A DNA stretch of 64,000 nucleotides from Hansfordia pulvinata (lineage: Eukaryota > Ascomycota > Sordariomycetes > Xylariales): positions 3,162,001 through 3,226,000 of the forward strand of contig BJKQ01000001.1 in the NCBI GenBank assembly GCA_006538405.1, read 5' to 3'. The notes under the pieces are model-generated. The model was not told where the DNA came from and did no database searches. It saw only the letters and a list, made by a program, of their open reading frames with translations. Shown in pieces: positions 56,666 to 64,000 of this stretch; position 1 is the first letter of the stretch, and each line of letters opens with the position of its first letter. Both the position numbers and the translations under genes were made by a program.

Positions 56666-57202
56666 CTAGCGCGGTTCTAGCAGTACTCGTAAGGTAGGAG
56701 CGACAGGGGGGTCGGTATACGCGTACAGGCTGCGCACAAAGAGAGAACGAATCAGGCCCGCCCGCCGCTGCAGGTGATTGTTGGTGTCATCACGACTCTG
56801 GGAGGATTGGCTTCGTGTAACCTTCCTGTAAAGCGCGGTGATCTCGTTGTAATAGTTGCGGGAGCGAGCGTACATCCCAGCTTGCTCGGCGGTGCCGGAG
56901 CCGGTGTATACCTTGGGGACGCGGTGACGCTTCTCCATCACGACTGCGTAGACGCCCCAATGCTTCTTGTCTTTGCTGGTGACGGCGGGAAGAGACAAGA
57001 AGAAATCGAGAGACGGAGGGATAGGGGAATTGATAACGTCAATAAGGGAGGGGGGGAAGTTAATAGGAGCCTTCGTGGAGATGTCCAGGAATGACTCTTC
57101 ATTCCCAAGGAACAGCTTGTACACGGGGCAAACGTATCTCGTGGGACAATCCACGGTGACCGTCTTGTACGTGTAGTCCAAGAGGGTGGTCGCTTTCTTC
57201 GA
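56666..57202 (-). CDS. GIY-YIG-like protein, 5' end incomplete
   Basis: The frame is open from an AG at about 57203 (a likely 3' splice site, CTACCGTAG) to a stop at 56666-56668, but has no ATG before residue 80, so a 5' exon is missing or lost. It reads KKATTLLDYTYKTVTVDCPT, APINFPPSLIDVINSPIPPS, SKDKKHWGVYAVVMEKRHRV and PKVYTGSGTAEQAGMYARSR. The GVYAVVM ... VYTGSGT-x-x-x-G-x-x-x-R pattern fits the core of GIY-YIG nucleases, with the motif strands as GVY and VYT-G and a following Arg. I recall such domains in unnamed fungal multicopy proteins. A catalytic Glu cannot be assigned. The tail matches remnants at 54.8 kb. It may be a decayed copy. Confidence 0.5.
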   Translation of the reverse strand, partial: SKKATTLLDYTYKTVTVDCPTRYVCPVYKLFLGNEESFLDISTKAPINFPPSLIDVINSPIPPSLDFFLSLPAVTSKDKKHWGVYAVVMEKRHRVPKVYTGSGTAEQAGMYARSRNYYNEITALYRKVTRSQSSQSRDDTNNHLQRRAGLIRSLFVRSLYAYTDPPVAPTLRVLLEPR

Positions 57203-58670
57203 TGCCTACGGTAGGTGGACATGCGTAGTATGGAACGAAGGACTCTTGGTTCGACCAGGGGCTAAGGCCTATCGCCTGTCAGTCATCACAGGACAGGATC
57301 AACGTCACAAGTTCGAGAAGCCAGGAGCAGAGGGGATCAGAGGGACTGGTTCTTCTGACCATGCCCGCCGTTAACCACTCCCGCCATCACCACTACCACG
57401 TCAGTCATCGTCTTCATCTACCCACGCGTTGCGGCTGCAATCAAGCTGCACTCCACACACACATATCGACGCCCCCAATGCAGGATCACGCTCTCGTATC
57501 TTCTATAAAATAAGACTACCGTGAGCATTCCTCACGAGGAGGCCGGGAAACGGCACTGATCAGGTCCGCCGGCATTGCCCAATCCGACTTCGATAATCGC
57601 AACGGGCTGGACAGTTGGCCACAAGGTCTAGCGAAGCATCCCAACGATGCTCCGGCAAGCCCGTTGATGATCTCCGAAGCTGCTACAGACTGTCGGGAAA
57701 GTGAGCAAGCCCGATCTAGAACGACTGACTTGTTGTATCACTGTGGAGCGGAGCTGGCGTAGCATACAGAGCGTCAATAAAACAATCTCCGCCGAGCATC
57801 CAAGGAGAGGAGAAGACAGCCTCTGAACATCCAATGCACAGCTCTTCGGCTGCTTATTCCACAACGTCTGGCCTGGTGTCTTCAGTAGAATCCAACGCGC
57901 CTAGGTATGTATGTGTGGTACTGGAAAAGACTGAGTAATACCCAAAGCCATCCATGATTCTCTTGAATTACCCCTTACCTACCGGTGGGTTGGTCTAGAA
58001 GGATACACAACAATTTATTGTCACGTAACCAAGTAATATGCTTGATGTCAGACTCATGATCCGTGATCGCTAATGTCACAGACCCATGGGCGCTTCACAC
58101 GAGTAGAGGCAGCATTTGAATCTATTCGGAGGTCTTCCGTCTTCAATGTGTGCTACAACCCCGGGTTTCTGGGTATCGCGTCAAGTAGACAGCCTTGGGA
58201 TCTTCCAGTATTGTCACCCATTATCGTTCTCGCGCAGACGAATCCAGTGCCTCACCCAGCATTCACTTACAAGCCGCTGACCCGACCTACCTACTGCCAA
58301 CCTGCCTGCTGCTGCTAAACTGGCAGGTGCTGGCCCACCTGCCGTTTTTACATCCGCTGCTGAGTTCTCTTCCTCTTCTCTAACCCTTTCATCCCACTGT
58401 TCTCTTCTTTCCTGACGCCACCATCGTCGACTTCCTACGACGCAGACCTCGTCGACTCTCACTCACGGTTGCTATCGGCAGTCAACACACTAACACTTTT
58501 TCACAAGTATCAGCCCCCTCCTCACTCGCCTGGTCCGTTTCTCGGCCGGCAGTGCATTGGGATTCTCTGCTATCACCATCCAACGTCCGGACAAAGCATC
58601 TTTTCGAGCTGCCACTCGTCCATCAGTTCTGCCTATCTGCCTAGGAGCTCCAGGTATGATCCGAGCAATC
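57203..58670. other. intergenic, no gene recognised
   Basis: No supported coding sequence. The minus-strand frame at 57628-57864 is uninformative. Confidence 0.45.
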
Positions 58671-58674
58671 CCGC

Positions 58675-58945
58675 CCTCTCTCGCCCAGTCTATCCTCCTC
58701 CTGCCCACCTTTATTTCCCTCGCCAATTCTCCCCTTCTCGCCCACTCTCACCTTCTCCCGCCCATCCCAGTTCTCTCGCCCATCCCATTTTTCTCGCCTA
58801 CATCATCCTCTCTCGCCCATCCCATCTCTCTCGCCTACTCCATCTTCTCTCGCCCACTCTCCTCTCGCCCATTCACAATTCTCTCGTTTATTGCCATCTC
58901 CTCTCGCCTACTCCACCTTCTCTCGTCTATTCGCAGATTATCTCA
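58675..58945 (+). repeat. degenerate pyrimidine repeat in the promoter or leader of the 59276 gene
   Basis: Many imperfect copies of a roughly 15-20 base unit of the form TCTCTCGCCCATCCCA, all in the same orientation. The stretch is almost purine-free. Confidence 0.75.
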
Positions 58946-59242
58946 CTCACGTGCCACTTAACTGGATCAGACCTTCATATCCAGCACGCAGTATCTGAAG
59001 CTGTAACGCGCCGATCACATTAGACCTGAGACTCCTAGGTATGCCTAAAACTCTTCTCTTAACACTCACAAATTCCCTTACTCACATTCCACTTGACTGG
59101 ACTAGACCTTTTACTTCAGCACACAGCATCCGAGGAGCTGTCACGTGTCAATCACATTCGACTCAGCCATCTGAGGTATGAGACGGAAAATTCCCACCCT
59201 CGTTCCCCTCCACACTCGTCCGCTCACCTGACACTGAACCAG
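58945..59242 (+). repeat. duplicated non-coding exon and intron before the 59276 gene (135-bp period)
   Basis: Two diverged units share an AACTGG or GACTGG branch-like word, an acceptor (ATCAG or ACTAG), an exon starting ACCTT (58971-59038 and 59106-59176) and a GTATG donor (59039 and 59177). The last intron (59177-59242, acceptor ACCAG) precedes the ATG by 33 bases. This looks like a tandem duplication of a 5' UTR exon. Confidence 0.65.
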
Positions 59243-59275
59243 ATTACTTGAAATCTACCAGAACGTCTAAGCATC

Positions 59276-60723
59276 ATGTCGGCGCCCGTTGAGATGCCCA
59301 AGCAGTCCGACGATGTCGTGTCGAATAAGCATCAGCTGGAAACCCAGCAGGACGAGGCCAGAAAGCGGCATCAATCGGTCAATCTGACTCGCCGCTCGAC
59401 GACCGAGCCGCACTGCAACCCCGCGGTTAAGAACGAGAATTTCACTTTCTCTATCAACCATCGCTTCGTTGAGTTTTACGAGAAGGACAAGAGGCGCCTT
59501 CACATTAGATCGTTCAGGCGCATCGAAGACCACCCGGCGAGGGACGATCTCTTGAAGGTCCTCGACCGAGCTGACACTGCGTCTTTCAAGCTGCACTCCG
59601 GTGCTGCTCCGATCGTCTCGGGCCTTACAAACGACCGTGACAATTCCCTCGGCATCGTGACCTGGAAAGACTACGGCTACGAGCTCCAGGCCAAGCGCCC
59701 AAAGCAATTCTGGGCCAAGCTTATTGCCCATGCCCCGCCGCCTGTCCACGTCCGCCCTGACGCGTTCGTCGCGCAGGTTCAGGGCATCCCGGCCGGCATT
59801 AGCTTGTCTGACATCGACAGTGTCGGATTCTTGAACAGGTGGCTGTGCGGCCTGGTGGTCTTGCTGTACGAGAATCCGGCGCACGAGCTAGGCAATTACA
59901 CAGTGCTGGAGGCTGTCGGTGCGGATGAGATGCCTACCCCGGAGCAGCTGGCCGCGTACCGCACCTACGGCAACGCGGAGTCGGGCGTCGGCTACCTGCC
60001 CCGGAACACCGAGCACCTGCTCGTCGCCGTCGGCCTCCTGTGGATCATCCAAGATCCCAGCGACAGGGCGATCCCGCCTTTTTGGCAACGATGGCTCGCT
60101 GAGCACGAGGACTGGGCAATTCAGAACGGATTCCCGACCGAGAGAGTGGCTCCGAGAACGGCTCTCGAGAATAAGAGAGTTAACGTTTGGAAAGATCCGG
60201 AATTCCGATTCCGGGCGCGTTATTGCGTTCATGGTAAGTCCGACTATCTCGCAAAGTCCAGTCAACGATGCAGCCTTATTAACCATGGCTCGCTCCAGGA
60301 TCAGACGACGCCGAAGCCATGAACGACCCCGCGGTGGACGCTGGCGGCCCGGGCGAATCCATTGATGTCAATGTCAAAAAACCCCGCGCGGATGACGAGC
60401 AATCCACTGCACACGACAAAGAATCCCTCAACGATAGTGAACTTGAGTCAGATGACAGTGACAATAACGACGACAACGACGACAACAACGACGACAACGA
60501 CGACGATGACAACGAGGACGAGGACGACGACGATTACGAACCGGAACACCGCGCAAAGTCGCGCCCCCGCCTTTCTGATGTCAAAGGCAAATGCAACCTC
60601 AAGGACAGATTTGGAACGGTGCCCCCGATCCAGCTGATCCCATGCGACTGTCTGCGCTTCCGTGACGTCGGAGGGCTCAAATGCGCGTGCGGTCACCACG
60701 ACTGCTACCACGAGGAAAAGTGA
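59276..60723 (+). CDS. intact M2-M3 member of the dispersed family with acidic linker and Cys-rich tail, 2 exons
   Basis: Exons 59276-60233 and 60299-60723, joined over a 65-nt intron (GTAAGT donor, CTCCAG acceptor), give 460 residues. M2 spans about residues 55-185: RFVEFYEKDKRRLHIRSF, EDHPARDDLLKVLDRADTAS, ELQAKRPKQFWAKLIAHAPP, GISLSDIDS. M3 spans about 222-290: YRTYGNAESGVGYLP, HLLVAVGLLWIIQDP, FWQRWLAEHEDWAIQNGF. A DPEFRFRARYCVHG block follows. After the intron comes a linker with a run of about 40 mostly Asp/Asn/Glu residues (about 360-400), then a Cys/His tail (residues 418-460: CNLKDRFG, IPCDCLRF, CACGHHDCYH) that could bind zinc. There is no M1, signal peptide or membrane span. It is the only copy here with no visible lesion. 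Biochemical function unknown. Confidence 0.85.
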
Positions 60724-61544
60724 GAATAGTCGCGCGAGTCGGAGGCATCACGGTGTGCGCGGCTGGAGATTGGTACTTTGACTGAGAAGAGACAGCTGAG
60801 AGGAATTCATGGGTGACGTGCCGATTCCAGGTGGCATGGGAGGCACGTTGCACGGAAGCGCGTGATCGGGAAATAAGCATGCGCGGGAGGACAGAGATAA
60901 GAAGATCGTAGGCTGGCGTAGTTAGGTATGCTACGCAACTGCCGCTCGTGGCCATGCAGTCTCGAGCCAGCCGGATCAATGCGATGATTTGATTGCCCTT
61001 CAGCTTGAGATACTCAACCGTCATCCAGCCAAGACCCAGAGGGAGTGCGTGAGAAGCTTGCGCAATTGACACTTGATAACAAATAGTCCCTCGGTATCGA
61101 CAGCGCCCAGAGTGCATGGCATGGCAGTATCTGACAATCCAACGCTCCGGTAAACATGGTGTATGGAGGCCAGTTGAGAATAGTATTCGGTATTAAAGTA
61201 CACATTATATTTATGTCCACAGAATCGTACTGATAGGGGCGCGGGGGCCTGGTGGCAGTAGCCGATGTGACGGAAACGACAGGGCGGGAGAATGAAGAAG
61301 AGAGGAGGGCGAGGACACCCCCGTGAAGAAAGCCTGGTCCAGCCCAGCACATCTCTTGTCTCTCTCTCTCTTCTTCTCCCATAGATAGACAGGTTTAGTA
61401 GAAGAAATATTGGGTTCAAGGGTATCATCATCACATATGAGAACGGTCCAACTGTTTTGGATCTTGGCAACACCACAGGTGCGCGTCTGATGGTCTCCCT
61501 TTTCTGGTGGGAAAGACGGAAAACGCAAGCACGGGGAAATGGTC
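60724..61544. other. convergent 3' region
   Basis: DNA between the 3' ends of the 59276 gene (+) and the 61545 gene (-). A long minus-strand frame crossing this stretch (61021-62400) is out of phase with the spliced gene and is not supported. Confidence 0.5.
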
Positions 61545-62615
61545 TCACGCCCACACCTCGAACGAGGCAGACCCAGGCGCGACGACGCTGCCGGCCCGGC
61601 TCCACGAACCACCGCCAGTCGGGGGCGAAGAAGAGGCCATCATCCCCAGCTCCGGATCGACGACCTCGCCCCACTGCGGGCTCCGCAGCGTCGGCCGCCA
61701 GGAGTTGCGCCGCGACACGTCCGGGTTGGCCGCGCTGCGCATCGACTCTCTGCGGGCGGCAGCGGCGGCGGCGGCGGCGGTGGTGGACCCGGCGGGGCTG
61801 GCGGTCGCGTGGCTGTACACGGAGGGGCTGTACACCTGTGCGGGCTGCTGGGGCGGGTAGCTGGCGAACTGCGTGGATATGCGGCTGCTGCTGGTGCTGT
61901 CGTCGGAGAGAAGAGGAGGAAGGGGGGAGGAGGAGATGCCCAGGGCCGTGAGGCTGTTGTTCCGGCTGCCGCCGCTGCCGCTGAATAGGGGCGAGGGGAT
62001 GCCCAGGGCCGAGGAGCCCCTGCGCGCCGCGGCGGCGCCGCTGGGGGCGAGCAGGAGGGGCGAGGAGGCGGAGGCCGAGGAGGCCTTGCGGGAGGAGTAA
62101 AGGCCGGCGGGGTCCGCGCGGAGGGGGGACAGCGGGGACGGGACTGCCACCACCGCGGTGGTGGTGGTGGTGGTGGTAGCAGACCCCTTGCGCGGGACGG
62201 GGAGCCACTCGGCCGAGTCCGGGGTGGAGGGGCGGCGGTCGGCGGCGGCGGCGGCGGCCGGGGAGGAGAAGCAGGGCGAGGGGTGGGCGATGCTGCTGCT
62301 GATGAACTGGGCGACGTGCAGGCGGGTGGCGGAGGACGGGGTGGCGGGGGTCTGCGGGGAGGGCGCGTAGAAGGAGGAGGACTGCGTGTGCGGGGACCAC
62401 GAGGTCGAGGCGGCCGAGGGCGGCGGCTGCGAGGGGGACGCGGAGGCGGCGGTCGGGGCCGGGCCGGAGGAGGCCGGGGCCGGGGTCCGGGAAGAGGAGT
62501 CGGCGGCGGCGGCGGCGGTGGTGGTGGTGATCCGGGGCGGCGACACGGCGGACACGCGCGCGTTGGCGGTCACCAGCGGCGGCGGGTACGCCAGGTGCCT
62601 GGCGGGATCGTCAGT

Positions 62616-62654
<39 letters not shown>

Positions 62655-64000
62655 CCCACCGTCCTCCTCCTCTTCGCCGCGGGCCACCATGACGCTCTCG
62701 ATCAGGGACTCCTCGTCGACGGGCCGCATGGGGAATTTTGTGCGGAACGCGGTGGGCGAGTAGGGCGACGCGGGGCCCTTGAAGACGCAGTCCGCGGGGA
62801 CGGCGGCGGCGGCGGCGGCGGCACTCTGGGTGGTAGTAGCACTGGCCGAGACCTCGACGCCGCTGTTCCTGCTGCTGTTGCGCTTGCTGGCCCTCCTCCT
62901 GCTGCTGCTGCTCCTCCTGCTGCCTCCCCCGCCTCCTCCTCCTCCCTCCAGACGGGCCAGCGAGACGGCCGAGTCGCCGTGGGCGTCCGGGGTGTAGACG
63001 CAGGTGCGGAACATCTCGTCGAACTGCTCCTCGGACACGGAGCAGTGCGACGTCATGGTCTCGAGGTTGAACAGCGGCAGCGGCGCCAGCGTGTACCGCT
63101 TCTTGTCCTCGGGCGAGTCGGCTTTTTGCTCAGAGGTTGGCGGCGTGTCCTCCTCCTCCTCCTCCTCCCCTCGGAACGGGTTGTCCTCCCGGATCGACCC
63201 GTACAGGTTCCCTCCTCCGCCGCCTTCCTTCTCCTGTACCGACGGCGATGATGACGATGATGTGTATGACTTTTTCTCCTGGAGGGTCCGGTACGGGTGG
63301 CTGGCGCTGTTGCTGCTGCTCTTGGGTCCGGCGGGGGTTGTCGACGACGGCGGCGGCGGCGGGTGGTGGTGGTGGCCAGCGCGGGTCTTGAAGGAGGCCA
63401 GGGTCGGGCCGCGGGAGCTGCCGGTGGTGGGGCCGAGGAAGCCCGGGAAGACGCGGGACAGCAGAGGCCGCAGGGTGGGAAGGCAGGCGCTGACGATGGC
63501 GAGGTTGTTCTCGCAGCCGGACCAGATGCCGAGGTTGTTCCCGGCGACTTGGGAAGGCCAGAAGCGTTAATAGGGGGGCGGAAGAGATAGGGGGAAAGAG
63601 GAGTGAGGACTCACCCGACTTATCAGTCGCGTAGGCCAGCTCCATGATATAGACCAGCCTCATGATGGACGCGACGCAGACACTATGATTCCCGTCAGTC
63701 AGGAAAGGAAAGACTGGGCTTGGAAAGACTTACACGACGCCGATGGTAAAGACAAACATGAGGGCCTTCTTCAGGCGCGGGCTGACCTGGAGCTGGCGGA
63801 TCATGGGCACGGCGATGGCGTAGACGAGTATGTCGAAGCCCAGGTTGATGGTCGAGGTGGTGAACCTGAGAGTCAGAGTGTCAGACTCGGACACATCTCG
63901 GAAAGAATAAGATCAAGAACGAAAAAAAGACTCACTCGAACACGCCCGGGGGCAGACAGCGGCCCTCGCTGCCGTCCCACGCGGCCGCGACGGGGACGCA
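61545..64000 (-). CDS. fungal rhodopsin-like (SAT4-type) integral membrane protein, 5' end outside window
   Basis: Exons seen on the minus strand: beyond 64000 to 63936, 63865-63734, 63682-63615 and 63547-61545, all joined in phase by GTGAGT or GTAAGT introns of 51-70 nt. The membrane part reads WDGSEGRCLPPGVF-EFTTSTIN, LGFDILVYAIAVPMIRQLQV, KKALMFVFTIGVV-VCVASIM, RLVYIMELAYATDKS and NNLAIVSACLPTLRPLLSRV. This is the C-terminal half of the seven-span fungal rhodopsin/SAT4 domain with its WDG...C loop and the final ACLPTLRPL segment. The last exon adds a cytoplasmic tail of roughly 630 residues, rich in Ser, Ala, Pro, Asp and Glu runs with many low-complexity trinucleotide repeats, ending SASFEVWA. 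Relatives are plasma-membrane proteins of uncertain ligand. The tail is unusually long for the family. Confidence 0.85.

Noticed and set aside
61021..62400. 459-codon minus-strand frame
   Set aside because: It overlaps the rhodopsin-like exon in another phase and is Arg/Pro-rich shadow sequence.
62283..63251. 322-codon + strand Gly/Arg-rich frame
   Set aside because: It is the antisense of trinucleotide-repeat coding sequence in the 61545 gene.

Overview
The window is nuclear DNA of a filamentous ascomycete, most likely a Sordariomycete and possibly Hypocreales. The evidence is short GT..AG introns with CTAAC or CTGAC branch sites, pyrimidine-rich 5' leaders, a split mitochondrial F1 ATP synthase alpha gene, a fungal-type NAD(P)HX dehydratase and a fungal rhodopsin-like membrane protein. 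No rRNA, convincing tRNA, CRISPR array or intact autonomous transposon was found.

Conserved genes: a small single-pass membrane protein (3.4 kb), a low-complexity protein (5.8 kb), a Cys-rich membrane protein with three exons (16.8 kb), a Ser-rich conserved protein (27.5 kb), NAD(P)HX dehydratase with four exons (30.1 kb), ATP1 with seven exons including a 9-nt microexon (38.1-40.5 kb), a Cys-rich membrane protein (42.5 kb), a GPI-anchor-like secreted protein (50.3 kb) and the 3' part of a rhodopsin-like gene running off the right edge (61.5-64 kb). Three of them carry one apparent frameshift each in or near GC-rich, low-complexity sequence. This may be base-call error rather than biology.

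Interspersed is a dispersed, heavily rearranged gene family that I could not match to a named family. Its modules are: (M1) an N-terminal W-x-x-L ... AAEL-x-x-RY block; (M2) an RF-x-x-FY block; (M3) a GLLW block; and variable coiled-coil, acidic or Cys-rich tails. Members or fragments lie at 7.5, 9.6, 21.5, 22.1, 31.9-34.8, 45.0-46.2, 46.2-48.4 and 59.3-60.7 kb. A coiled-coil gene with 11-residue repeats at 20.3 kb may belong too. Two copies have in-frame stops, one is riddled with frameshifts, one has its modules in permuted order, and only the 59.3-kb copy has M2, M3 and a Cys-rich tail intact.

A second degenerate cluster (53.1-57.2 kb) holds several copies of a zinc-finger gene mixed with fragments of a GIY-YIG-like gene. 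The remaining intergenic DNA is long and gene-poor. It carries diverged repeats and a strongly over-represented octamer, TACTCGTA/TACGAGTA, that lies outside every confident coding exon.
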